This document shows, in pieces, positions 1 through 7,072 of a stretch of 7,582 bases of DNA. The stretch spans positions 4,976 through 12,557 of the forward strand of contig MGYR01000029.1 of assembly GCA_001801825.1 (NCBI GenBank). Direction: 5' to 3'. The position numbers were made by a program, and so were the translations under genes. Below the pieces are notes generated by a model. It was not told where the DNA came from, searched no databases, and was given only the letters and a program-made list of their open reading frames with translations. Every line of letters starts with the position of its first letter. Within the stretch, counting starts at the first letter, position 1. Source of the stretch: Gammaproteobacteria bacterium RIFCSPLOWO2_02_FULL_56_15. Its GTDB lineage: Bacteria; Pseudomonadota; Gammaproteobacteria; Eutrophobiales; Eutrophobiaceae.

Positions 1-950
1 TCCGCTGCAAGACAAACACGCGCTTCGGATTTACCGGTGCTGCATTGCAGTTCGGCCGGATCGAAACGGCACGCCTGGAAGTAGTTGATCATGCCATCCG
101 CCAGACCATCCAGTGCATCACATTTATCCAGCACTGCCGCAGCCACTGCCTGCAATTGTTCATCAGTAAACGCTTTGGACAAGACCGGACGTCCGCTCTC
201 ATCAAGCGGCGCGATGCGTGTGACTGTTTGCAGGCTCCAGACCTGGTTCATGGCGACGCGTGTCAGGTTCCAGGAAGGGTTGCCGGCGACCACACCATCA
301 AATTCCAGGGGCAGGCGCTGGGCGACCATCATCGCCTCGCGCCCACCCGTTGAGCAACCCATGAAGTAGGAATAATCCGGGTTGCGCCCGTAGTAGCGAT
401 CAATCAACGCCTTGGCTTCATGCGTTGCGCGCTGCACTGCCTGATAGCCGAAATCGAGCTTGGCCTGTTGGTCTATACCGAATCTTGAATCGATATTGTT
501 GAGACCGCGATGACCACCGTCAGTGGATACCACTGCGAAGCCACGGGTCAAAGCGGAAGCAGCGCCACTGACCTGACCCAGAGCCGGATTCAACACGCCA
601 TTCAAGCCGCCGCCGCCCTGGAATAGCAGTCGGCCATTCCACTGCTGCGGGAGGCGCAATTCGATGCCGATGCCATAGCTCATATTCTCGATAGCGGACG
701 ATCGAGGATCAAGCACAACCTGAAACAGGCAATGTTCAGGTACTTCAACGGTGACGCCGGGGGGGCCAAGCGACAGATTTGAAGCCTCAACCCACTCGGC
801 TTTATCCACGCTGAAATTTTGTGTTGTCATCGCTGTCAGCGACTCGCAGGTCGCGCGAGTATTTGCTTCTCCGGCCTCAGCCAGACCGGAAGTAAACAGG
901 ATGACCAGCGCCGCACAAACGCTTCCCGGTACTATTCTTGTATTATTCAA
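1..950 (-). CDS. tannase/feruloyl esterase family secreted hydrolase (3' end outside window)
   Basis: Secreted serine esterase of the tannase/feruloyl esterase family, which hydrolyses ester bonds between phenolic acids and sugars or alcohols. Only the first 316 codons are present. Residues 1-26 form a signal peptide with a hydrophobic core (CAALVILFTSGLAEA) and a likely AEA/GEA cleavage site. Ser200 in GCSTGG (198-203) is the nucleophile, and neighbouring Cys199 fits the family's CS-D-HC motif. Residues 277-288 (CDALDGLADGMI) look like the family's calcium-binding lid loop, followed by the usual Cys/FDP/Cys stretch at 294-303. The catalytic Asp and His lie beyond the left edge. The start is a TTG at 950: AGGAGG sits 8 nt upstream, the signal peptide begins there, and no ATG offers a better start. 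The gene is divergent from the hydrolase at 1169 and shares a LacI-type operator region with it. The family call is strong. Whether it acts on feruloyl, galloyl or other esters cannot be told. Confidence 0.93.
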   Translation of the reverse strand, partial: MNNTRIVPGSVCAALVILFTSGLAEAGEANTRATCESLTAMTTQNFSVDKAEWVEASNLSLGPPGVTVEVPEHCLFQVVLDPRSSAIENMSYGIGIELRLPQQWNGRLLFQGGGGLNGVLNPALGQVSGAASALTRGFAVVSTDGGHRGLNNIDSRFGIDQQAKLDFGYQAVQRATHEAKALIDRYYGRNPDYSYFMGCSTGGREAMMVAQRLPLEFDGVVAGNPSWNLTRVAMNQVWSLQTVTRIAPLDESGRPVLSKAFTDEQLQAVAAAVLDKCDALDGLADGMINYFQACRFDPAELQCSTGKSEARVCLAA

Positions 951-958
951 GGTATCCC

Positions 959-964
959 CCTCCT
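959..964 (-). promoter_or_regulatory. strong Shine-Dalgarno site fixing a TTG start
   Basis: On the minus strand AAGGAGG is followed by GGGATACC and then TTG at 950. The near-perfect SD at 8 nt spacing decides in favour of this TTG start for the tannase/feruloyl esterase gene, since no in-frame ATG occurs before codon 41. Confidence 0.8.
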
Positions 965-1020
965 TCTTTTTTATATTCAGCAAATCTGAAGAACCTGAGC
1001 AAATGGTCCAGGCCGACCCT

Positions 1021-1039
1021 CCCGGTTTTATATACCGGG
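1021..1039. repeat. short inverted repeat in divergent promoter region
   Basis: CCCGGT (1021-1026) and ACCGGG (1034-1039) form perfect 6-bp arms around an AT-only 7-nt centre (TTTATAT). It lies in the probable 5' leader of the minus-strand esterase gene. It could be a small hairpin, a second regulator's site, or chance. Read on the minus strand the AT centre also resembles a -10 element. It lacks a U-tract, so it is not a typical terminator. Confidence 0.4.
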
Positions 1040-1081
1040 TTCCATCCACCATGACGCTTTGATTTGTGGAATTTAGCCTAG

Positions 1082-1097
1082 TTGCAATCGTTTGCAA
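1082..1097. promoter_or_regulatory. LacI-family operator 1 (divergent esterase promoters)
   Basis: TTGCAATCGTTTGCAA is a 16-bp near-perfect palindrome with a central CG, the layout expected of LacI/GalR-family operators. A copy identical at 15 of 16 positions, in reverse complement, lies at 5936-5951 in the other divergent intergenic region. A LacI-family gene lies between the two at 3611. The site is 72 bp upstream of the hydrolase ATG at 1169 and 132 bp upstream of the esterase TTG at 950, so it could control both. A weak minus-strand promoter candidate (TTGCAA, 16 nt, TAAATT) overlaps it. Binding by the local repressor is inferred. Confidence 0.8.
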
Positions 1098-1168
1098 AGT
1101 GGGTTAGTTTCTAAACTCTTGTCTTGCCAGAATGTCGCAATATTCATCTGTGTCTGCGGAGAGAACTC

Positions 1169-2275
1169 ATGCAATACCCCTACCCATCAAACCTGGCCGG
1201 GTTGCGTACCCTTCTTTGCTTGGGGCTGATTTCCCTAACCCACGCATTGTGGGCACAACCTGTAACTGATGTAAAAATCGATACTGATGGCAGCGTGCAC
1301 ATGCCGGCACAATCGGTGCCGGTATCGGAGTTTCTCAGTCCCGAGGGAAAGGCTTATCTGGCCGAGCACCTGGTTGGCATGACCAATCCCGACAGCCAGA
1401 AACTGGTAAATGGGGTTCCTGCCCTGATCGCCGGCTACCTTGACCGCCAGCGGGAACTGTTTCCGGTGCAAAAGGAAGATACCACTATCGGCGCTGTGCA
1501 TGCCGTTATCTACCAACCTGCCGACGGCATCCCGCCGGAAAACCGTAACAAGGTTCTGATCAACCTGCATGGCGGCGGATTCAGCGGTTGCTGGCTTGGG
1601 TGCGCCGAACTGGAGTCTCTGCCAATAGCCCATCTTGGCCGCATCAAAGTGGTCAGTCTCGATTACCGCCAGGGTCCGGATTATCGTTTCCCTGCAGCCA
1701 GTGAAGATGTGGCCGCAGCCTATCGTGAACTGCTGAAGACCTACCGCCCTGAAAATATCGGCATTTATGGTTGTTCTGCCGGGGGCATGCTGACCGGCAT
1801 GGCCGTAGCCTGGTTCCAGCAACATGACCTACCACGCCCCGGCGCCATCGGCATACTCTGTGCGGGCGTGGCGCCGACCGGTGCAGCCTTTGGAGGTGAT
1901 GCCAACTACTTCACCATGCCGATGGGTGAAGGTCGCGTACTGCCACCACCCTCCGCCGACAGCAATGACAGCATCGTGGGTGGCCTCGGTTATTTCGCAG
2001 GCACTGATCCGCGCAATCCTCTTATCGCACCGACAAGTGATCCTGCAGTGTTGGCAAAGTTTCCGCCAACCATGATCGTCAGCGCTACCCGCGGCTTCGA
2101 GCTGAGCAATGCCGTATATACCCACATCCAGCTTGCCAAGCTGGACGTGCCAGCCGAATTGTACGTGTGGGAAGGCATGTTTCACGGTTTTTTCTACAAC
2201 CCTGATGTGCCGGAATCGCGCGAATGCTTCGATCTCATCATCAAGTTCTTTAACAAATGGCTTGGTAAAGCCTGA
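1169..2275 (+). CDS. secreted alpha/beta hydrolase fold-3 (HSL-type) esterase
   Basis: Probable secreted or periplasmic carboxylesterase of the hormone-sensitive-lipase-like alpha/beta hydrolase group, 368 aa. Residues 1-29 are a signal peptide ending ALWA/QP. The oxyanion-hole motif is HGGGF (134-138). DYRQGPDYRFPAA (165-177) is the familiar strand-helix stretch of the family. Ser203 in GCSAGG (201-206) is the nucleophile, and His339 in GMFHGFF is the catalytic His. Around the expected acid the sequence is SATRGFELS: Gly309 sits where many relatives have Asp, so Glu311 may be the acid. The ATG at 1169 is chosen because GGAGAG lies 5 nt upstream and the signal peptide starts there. A TTG at 1124 would only add 15 residues with no signal-peptide logic. 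The next gene starts 17 nt after the stop, so the two are probably cotranscribed. Natural substrate unknown; de-acylation of a sugar or plant ester is a context guess. Confidence 0.9.
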   Translation: MQYPYPSNLAGLRTLLCLGLISLTHALWAQPVTDVKIDTDGSVHMPAQSVPVSEFLSPEGKAYLAEHLVGMTNPDSQKLVNGVPALIAGYLDRQRELFPVQKEDTTIGAVHAVIYQPADGIPPENRNKVLINLHGGGFSGCWLGCAELESLPIAHLGRIKVVSLDYRQGPDYRFPAASEDVAAAYRELLKTYRPENIGIYGCSAGGMLTGMAVAWFQQHDLPRPGAIGILCAGVAPTGAAFGGDANYFTMPMGEGRVLPPPSADSNDSIVGGLGYFAGTDPRNPLIAPTSDPAVLAKFPPTMIVSATRGFELSNAVYTHIQLAKLDVPAELYVWEGMFHGFFYNPDVPESRECFDLIIKFFNKWLGKA

Positions 2276-2292
2276 AGCGGGTAAACTTGCAT

Positions 2293-3570
2293 ATGCGTAA
2301 ACAAATCCTCCTTACACTGCTGTGCATGCTCACGCTGAGTTCTACTGCCTGGACTCAGAATCAGGAAAACTGGGTTGCCACCTGGGGCACTTCTCCCCTT
2401 TTTGCGCTAGAGAGCCCGCCAGCTTGGATGGTGCCGCCTCCACCAGAGCTCCTGCCTCCGGATCCGCCGCCCTCGCCAATTCCACCAGTACCACAGGAAC
2501 TGCATGACCAGACTGTACGCATGATCGTGCGTACCAGTATCGGCGGCGATGCTCTGCGTCTCCAATTATCGAATGCTCAAGGCCTTCCACCCGTGCAGAT
2601 AGGAGCAGTGCGTGTTGCCCTGCATACCACTGCCTCTTCCATCGACCCGGCCACCGATCACCTTGTTACCTTTGGTGGCAATACCGGCATTACCATTTAT
2701 CCAGGCGCCATGGTCGTCAGTGATCCAATCAAGCTTGAGGTGGCAGCATTGACTGAGTTGGCAGTGTCGTTATATCTGACCGAGAGTTCAGACACGCGTG
2801 CGTTGCATGAACTGGGTCTCAACACAACCTACATAGCCAGCGGTAATGTTGTATCGGCTGCCACACTGCAAGCTGATGAGACCAATCGTTCCTATTTCTG
2901 GTTGAGCGGTATTGAAGTGAAAGCGACCGATTCAGCAGCAGCTGTTATCGCTTTCGGTGATTCGATTACCGACGGTTTTTCTACCACTGCTGACAAACAT
3001 CAAGCCTGGCCGGCGCTATTGGCGCAGCGCCTGCAACAGGATGTTGCCATGCAGCACCTGAGTGTAATCAACGCGGGTATATCCGGTAACCGTGTACTAC
3101 GCAACCTTGCCGGCAGCAGTGCCCTTACCCGCTTTGATCGTGACGTGCTTGCCCGCAGCGGGGTTAACTGGATCATCCTGCTCGAAGGCATTAACGACAT
3201 TAATTTCACCGCATTGCCCGATGCACCGAAGAGTCAACACGCGACCGCTGCACAAATTATCGAGGGCCTGTCGCAACTCGTCGACCGGGCTCATGCCCGC
3301 GGTATCAAAGTGATGGGAGCGACTCTGACTCCAATGGGTGGGCTTTGGTTGTTCAACCAGCAGACCGAAGGAATGCGCCTGGCGGTCAACGAGTGGATTC
3401 GTAACAGCGGCAAGTACGACGCCATTGTCGACTTTGATGCTGTTACACGTGATGCAAATGCACCTTCTCAGTTGAAGGCTGAATACAACAGCGGGGACAA
3501 CATACATCCGAACGATGCTGGCAACAAAGCCATGGCAGCTGCTATAGATATTTCCGTGTTCACTCGTTGA
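2293..3570 (+). CDS. secreted SGNH/GDSL hydrolase, XynE-like esterase
   Basis: Secreted SGNH-hydrolase esterase of 425 aa. Residues 1-22 form a signal peptide (core ILLTLLCMLTLSSTAW). An N-terminal beta-type domain opens with WVATWGTSP (27-35), typical of the XynE-like group of GDSL esterases, some members of which deacetylate xylan. The catalytic blocks are all visible: I, GDSITDG at 222-228 with Ser224; II, Gly264 in GISGN; III, GIND with Asn301; V, GDNIHPND with Asp402 and His405. Residues 42-68 are an unusually proline-rich segment within the N-terminal domain. The start is ambiguous: ATG at 2293 gives a compact signal peptide, while a TTG at 2287 adds two residues. SD sequence is weak (AAGCGGG). 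The gene lies 17 nt after the preceding hydrolase and 40 nt before the repressor gene, suggesting a three-gene operon. Removal of acetyl or other short acyl groups from a carbohydrate is likely; the exact substrate is unknown. Confidence 0.92.
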   Translation: MRKQILLTLLCMLTLSSTAWTQNQENWVATWGTSPLFALESPPAWMVPPPPELLPPDPPPSPIPPVPQELHDQTVRMIVRTSIGGDALRLQLSNAQGLPPVQIGAVRVALHTTASSIDPATDHLVTFGGNTGITIYPGAMVVSDPIKLEVAALTELAVSLYLTESSDTRALHELGLNTTYIASGNVVSAATLQADETNRSYFWLSGIEVKATDSAAAVIAFGDSITDGFSTTADKHQAWPALLAQRLQQDVAMQHLSVINAGISGNRVLRNLAGSSALTRFDRDVLARSGVNWIILLEGINDINFTALPDAPKSQHATAAQIIEGLSQLVDRAHARGIKVMGATLTPMGGLWLFNQQTEGMRLAVNEWIRNSGKYDAIVDFDAVTRDANAPSQLKAEYNSGDNIHPNDAGNKAMAAAIDISVFTR

Positions 3571-3610
3571 GAACATCGCCTACAGGCAGTCAGACTGTTA
3601 CTATTCATGC

Positions 3611-4639
3611 ATGAACAAATCACGGAAATCTACCCCTACCATGGCCGACATCGCTCGCCTGGCGGGGGTCCACGTATCCACAGTTTCACGTGCGCTGGGC
3701 GACAGTACCCTGGTCGAAAAGAGCATGCGCGAACGCATTCTGAAGATTGCCAGGCAACAGGGGTTTGTTGTCAACCCAACAGCTCGCAACTTGCGCTCGG
3801 GTCGCACCCAGACCCTAAGTGTTGTTATTCCGCTTGCGCATGAGCGCGGGCAGGTTCTGACCGATCCCTTCTTCACGTATATGCTCAGTCACCTGGCGGA
3901 CGAAATCACCCAGCGTGGCTACGGCATGCACCTGCAAAAAGTGCCGTCACCGAAGCAGGGATGGCTGCAACGACTCATCGCCGAGCGTCGTGCTGACGGC
4001 ATCATTGTGATCGGCCAGAGCACGGAACACGAGGCACTGCAGGTAGCTGCCGAAACCACTGCACCATTCATCGTGTGGGGCGGTCATTTCGGCAAACAGA
4101 ATTATTGCGTGGTGGGGACCGATAACGTGCAGGCCGCCCGTATGGCGACCGAACACATGTTGAAACTGGGACGCCGTCGCATTGTTTTTGTTGGTGATCC
4201 CTCAATTCCCGAAATCAAACTGCGCTGCGATGGCTATAAACAGGCCCTGGCTCAGGGCCCTGCGAGTACAGCGCCAGCCACCATTATCAAGGCACACATT
4301 ACACCGGAAGCGGCTTACCAGATGGTGCTGGAGCATATCCGCAAGGGCAAACGCTTTGATGCGGTGTTTGCCGCCACCGATATCATTGCAATCAGTGCGA
4401 TGCGGGCGCTCTCTGCCAGCGGCTTGGCGATACCGGACGACGTAGCAGTTGTCGGTTTCGATGGCATCGAAATGGGTGCCCATGTTCATCCGACTCTGAC
4501 CACGGTACGCCAGGACCTGAACCGCGGAGCACGCTTACTGGTCGACCTGTTACTGCGACGTATAGCTGGTGAAGCAGTGGAGTCAGTCACCATGCCAGGC
4601 GAACTGGTCGTGCGTGAATCTTGCGGAGGCTTGCGCTGA
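3611..4639 (+). CDS. LacI/GalR-family transcriptional regulator
   Basis: Sugar-responsive DNA-binding repressor of 342 aa, a normal length for the family. The N-terminal helix-turn-helix reads MADIARLAGVHVSTVSRAL (11-29). A hinge segment (NPTARNLRSG, 55-64) follows, with Leu61 placed like the leucine that wedges into the central CG of LacI-type operators. The rest is a periplasmic-binding-protein-like effector domain, ending with the family's VVGFDG (about 281-286) and HPTLTTVRQDL signature. The start at 3611 follows the family's usual short basic leader; no convincing SD is visible. The gene lies 40 nt after the esterase gene, with no obvious terminator between, so it is probably cotranscribed from the operator-1 promoter and autoregulated. 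Two matching LacI-type palindromes at 1082 and 5936 are the likely targets. The effector is unknown; a sugar released or imported by this locus is expected. Confidence 0.94.
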   Translation: MNKSRKSTPTMADIARLAGVHVSTVSRALGDSTLVEKSMRERILKIARQQGFVVNPTARNLRSGRTQTLSVVIPLAHERGQVLTDPFFTYMLSHLADEITQRGYGMHLQKVPSPKQGWLQRLIAERRADGIIVIGQSTEHEALQVAAETTAPFIVWGGHFGKQNYCVVGTDNVQAARMATEHMLKLGRRRIVFVGDPSIPEIKLRCDGYKQALAQGPASTAPATIIKAHITPEAAYQMVLEHIRKGKRFDAVFAATDIIAISAMRALSASGLAIPDDVAVVGFDGIEMGAHVHPTLTTVRQDLNRGARLLVDLLLRRIAGEAVESVTMPGELVVRESCGGLR

Positions 4640-4641
4640 AC

Positions 4642-5877
4642 TCAGGGTGTCGTGAGGGCTTGGGCTGTTTCGTATTGCACAAGACGTGCAGCAGCTGGCG
4701 CCTTGATACGATTCCACAACAGGCCCAAACACAGCAACAAGGCAAATCCGGTGGCCAGGATGAAACCGTAACGGATATCCCCCAATACATCACTTACCAC
4801 TGCCATGGCCAAAGGTCCAAGGGCGGCTGCGAAAGCGGTAAAGAACAGGATGAGTCCGGCAATAGCCCCGTGTTCGGCTTTAGGGAAACAGCTGATGCCT
4901 TTCGAATTAAGCGTCGGGTATACCACAGACATGAATAATCCCGACAAGGGCAGCAGCCACACGGCCAAACTTGGACCGGCGACCAGACTTCCTGTAAAGC
5001 ACAGCAGGATCGCGGCGGCCATCACTGCCAGCACCGTGTCCCAGGATAGCAGATGTAGTAGCCAGACACCTATGAAACGTCCTGCTGCACGCAGTACGAA
5101 AAATATCGTCAAAGCATAGGTGGCAAGCCAGGGTGTCGGACTTGTGTAATCTTCAAGCCAGGTCGGCATCCACACATAAATCGCCACTTCCACCGCGACA
5201 TAGAGCATGATCAGCGTGGAAAAACCCAGCGCGTAGGGGTTCTTCATCATCACCATGGTCTGACTGAAACTGGACTGTGCTTCGCTGGTTTTCTGAATCG
5301 ATGGATACCGAACCAGCAGTGCAGCAACTGTCAGAAGTGCACAAATTGCGGAAGCGGATACATACAGATATTTCCAGGAAATACCCGCCGTGAGCAGAAC
5401 GGCAACCAGGGCGGGCCCGACAATAGCGCCAATGGCAAAAAACCCTTCCACTGTATTCATGAAGGTGGTGTGCTCCCGGGTTGAGCGCGTGATATCACCG
5501 ACCAGCGCCAGTGCACCGACCTTGAACACGCTCACACCGATACCGGAAATACCGAGCAGCACCACAAAGAAACTGAAAGTATTGCCGAGAATGAACAGCA
5601 GCGAACCAATACCATAAAGCAACAGACCAAGCACAATGGTGAGCTTACGACCATAACGATCCGACAGAAAGCCAAGCACGAGCCCACCGAGGGCTATTGC
5701 CACCATAGGCACGTAATGGAAGGCACTGGCAGCACTGAGGGAAAGCCCGAACTCATCGATCAGTGACGGGATGATGCTGCCCACTGCATCGGTCGTCATT
5801 GCGAACATGAAAAACATCATGCAGGCAAGCACCCTGATCAGCTTGGTATTCTGATGTTCAAAACCTTCGTTGCTCAT
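4642..5877 (-). CDS. MFS transporter, probable sugar permease
   Basis: Inner-membrane major facilitator superfamily permease of 411 aa with about 12 hydrophobic segments. The first covers about residues 14-38. The loop 2-3 signature GFLSDRYGRK (69-78) is MFS motif A, and a central loop at about 191-212 separates the two six-helix halves. The late stretch PTLNSKGISC...AIAGLILFFTAFAAALGP (321-355) resembles FucP/sugar-type MFS proteins more than drug exporters, but that is a weak impression. The ATG at 5877 is preferred because AGGGGA precedes it closely and it is followed by a short cytoplasmic N-terminus. An in-frame upstream start at 6012 would put the coding region across the promoter and operator. 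The gene converges on the repressor gene with only 2 bp between stop codons. Its promoter region carries operator 2, so it is probably induced with the rest of the locus, importing the freed sugar. The substrate is inferred only from context. Confidence 0.9.
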   Translation of the reverse strand: MSNEGFEHQNTKLIRVLACMMFFMFAMTTDAVGSIIPSLIDEFGLSLSAASAFHYVPMVAIALGGLVLGFLSDRYGRKLTIVLGLLLYGIGSLLFILGNTFSFFVVLLGISGIGVSVFKVGALALVGDITRSTREHTTFMNTVEGFFAIGAIVGPALVAVLLTAGISWKYLYVSASAICALLTVAALLVRYPSIQKTSEAQSSFSQTMVMMKNPYALGFSTLIMLYVAVEVAIYVWMPTWLEDYTSPTPWLATYALTIFFVLRAAGRFIGVWLLHLLSWDTVLAVMAAAILLCFTGSLVAGPSLAVWLLPLSGLFMSVVYPTLNSKGISCFPKAEHGAIAGLILFFTAFAAALGPLAMAVVSDVLGDIRYGFILATGFALLLCLGLLWNRIKAPAAARLVQYETAQALTTP

Positions 5878-5925
5878 ATCTTCCCCTGGCAGGTCACACG
5901 CTTTTGAAGTTATATAATTATGTGC

Positions 5926-5954
5926 TTTACCCTTGTTGCAAACGATTGCATTAT
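5926..5954 (+). promoter_or_regulatory. possible sigma-70 promoter of the secreted hydrolase/phosphorylase operon
   Basis: On the plus strand TTTACC (5926-5931) and CATTAT (5949-5954) are each 4/6 matches to consensus with 17-nt spacing. Operator 2 would fill the spacer and overlap the -10. This is the best candidate seen for the gene at 6054, but both hexamers are weak. Confidence 0.3.
5936..5951. promoter_or_regulatory. LacI-family operator 2 (transporter / hydrolase promoters)
   Basis: TTGCAAACGATTGCAT is a LacI-type palindrome with central CG. Its reverse complement matches operator 1 at 1082-1097 in 15 of 16 positions. It lies between the divergent MFS gene (start 5877) and the secreted hydrolase gene (start 6054). 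It begins at the TATAAT -10 box on the minus strand and is centred on the expected transcription start, a classic repression position. Confidence 0.8.
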
Positions 5955-5979
5955 AGGGCCCTGTTCTCACAGCAGTAAA
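5950..5979 (-). promoter_or_regulatory. predicted sigma-70 promoter of the MFS transporter gene
   Basis: On the minus strand a perfect -10 hexamer TATAAT (5955-5950) is preceded after 18 nt by TTTACT (5979-5974), a 4/6 match to the -35 consensus. Expected initiation near 5943 falls in the centre of operator 2, which would leave a leader of about 65 nt. The -10 is convincing, the -35 only fair. Confidence 0.6.
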
Positions 5980-6053
5980 CAGCCTGGCGTGAAGAACCAG
6001 GATACCCAACAACCAAGGTTACTTTCATGGCCACAAGGCCGGGGGGATGTACC

Positions 6054-7028
6054 ATGCTCTTATCTCGATTTCGACACTGCTTTATCGCTTTACCATTCAT
6101 CGGCAGCTGCCTCTTCACTGCCGTATTTGCGCAAGAGCCTGACATGGCTGAAATCAATCGGCGTGCTGACAACACTGGTAACGGTCCCTTCCCTGCCATG
6201 AAGGAGGAAACCTCCTCACTGCCGGCTCATGTGGTTTATCGTCCCCAAAGTCTGGATCAGATGGGTAAGCAGAAGCTGGGCGTGGTAGCCTGGGGTAACG
6301 GGGGCTGCTCTGAGGATGGTGCCAGCAGTCGCTTTCACTTATTGGAGCTGGCTTCACATGGTTATCTGGTGATTGCGAACGGACGCATCCTGAGCGGTCC
6401 CGGCGCGCCACCTGCGGAACCGCGCGAGACTGCAACGCCAGGCCAGTTACCTGCGCCGCGCACCCGGGCATCCGACCTCATCGATGCCATCGACTGGGCA
6501 TTGCAGGAAAACCAGCGTGCCGGTAGTCCATACTTTGGCCGCATTGATCCCGCGCAAATCGCGCTGTCTGGTTACAGTTGCGGTGGTCTGCAGGCACTGA
6601 AAGTCGCAGCTGATCCACGCGTGAGCGCAACAGTGTTACACAACACCGGCATTTTCATTGATGGCCCGAGCACCATTCCCGGCATGGATCTGGTGAAAGA
6701 TGAGTTAAAAAATTTCCATACACCGGTGATCTACATCATGGGCGGCGAGGCTGACATCGCCTATGAAAATGGCATGGATGATTACAAAAACATCGAGCAT
6801 GTGCCGGTGGCGGTTGCCAACCTGCCGGTAGGTCATGGTGGCACCTTCATGCAAGCTGATGGCGGCAGTGCCGCGAGAGTGGCGGTGAACTGGCTGCAGT
6901 GGCAGCTGCGCGACGATGCCGGGGCTGCTGCCTATTTCACCGGCCTTGATTGTGGCCTGTGTAAAGATGCGGAATGGACGCTCGACAGCAAGCGTCTCGA
7001 TCAGATCGTTTCAGCAAAAACTCAATGA
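6054..7028 (+). CDS. secreted alpha/beta hydrolase (dienelactone hydrolase/PETase-like fold)
   Basis: Exported serine hydrolase of 324 aa. Residues 1-26 form a signal peptide (basic MLLSRFRH start, hydrophobic core, VFA/QEP cleavage). VVAWGNGGC (77-85) followed by a LASHGYLVIANG stretch supplies the oxyanion-hole region. Ser175 in GYSCGG (173-178) is the nucleophile, Asp234 in GGEADIAY the probable acid, and His261 in PVGHGG the base. A CGLC pair (Cys300, Cys303) near the C-terminus could form a disulfide or metal site. This architecture is seen in poorly characterised secreted hydrolases related to chlorophyllase/PETase and dienelactone hydrolases. The ATG at 6054 follows a G-rich GGGGGGA at 6 nt; an in-frame ATG at 6027 with a weak AAGG is also possible and would lengthen the signal peptide by 9 residues. 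It precedes the phosphorylase gene by 44 nt, likely in one operon behind operator 2. Exact substrate unknown. Confidence 0.85.
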   Translation: MLLSRFRHCFIALPFIGSCLFTAVFAQEPDMAEINRRADNTGNGPFPAMKEETSSLPAHVVYRPQSLDQMGKQKLGVVAWGNGGCSEDGASSRFHLLELASHGYLVIANGRILSGPGAPPAEPRETATPGQLPAPRTRASDLIDAIDWALQENQRAGSPYFGRIDPAQIALSGYSCGGLQALKVAADPRVSATVLHNTGIFIDGPSTIPGMDLVKDELKNFHTPVIYIMGGEADIAYENGMDDYKNIEHVPVAVANLPVGHGGTFMQADGGSAARVAVNWLQWQLRDDAGAAAYFTGLDCGLCKDAEWTLDSKRLDQIVSAKTQ

Positions 7029-7072
7029 GCCACTTTTCCAGCCACAAGACGATGCCAGTTAGCAGTAAGTGA

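Noticed and set aside
45..369. Plus-strand open frames at the left edge
   Set aside because: They are shadows of the minus-strand tannase/feruloyl esterase gene, which is open without interruption from 950 to the edge and carries the GCSTGG motif.
1235..1825. Open frame of 196 codons on the minus strand
   Set aside because: It is fully antisense to the HSL-type hydrolase, which has all its family motifs in the plus frame. The antisense translation shows no recognisable domain.
3587..3597. Small palindrome CAGTCAGACTG just upstream of the repressor gene
   Set aside because: The arms are only 5 bp with a 1-nt centre, too short for a terminator hairpin, and unlike the LacI operators. It is probably chance.
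5955..5962. AGGGCCCT palindrome next to the transporter -10 box
   Set aside because: An isolated 8-bp palindrome with no second copy at the other operator; no reason to call it a binding site.
5983..6001. CCTGG...CCAGG inverted repeat in the leader of the gene at 6054
   Set aside because: Five-base arms with a 9-nt loop are expected by chance in a region of this size, and no U-tract or RBS pairing was evident.
5878..6012. N-terminal extension of the MFS transporter to an upstream start
   Set aside because: The extension would be 45 non-membrane residues crossing a perfect TATAAT and the LacI operator. The start at 5877 has a nearby SD.
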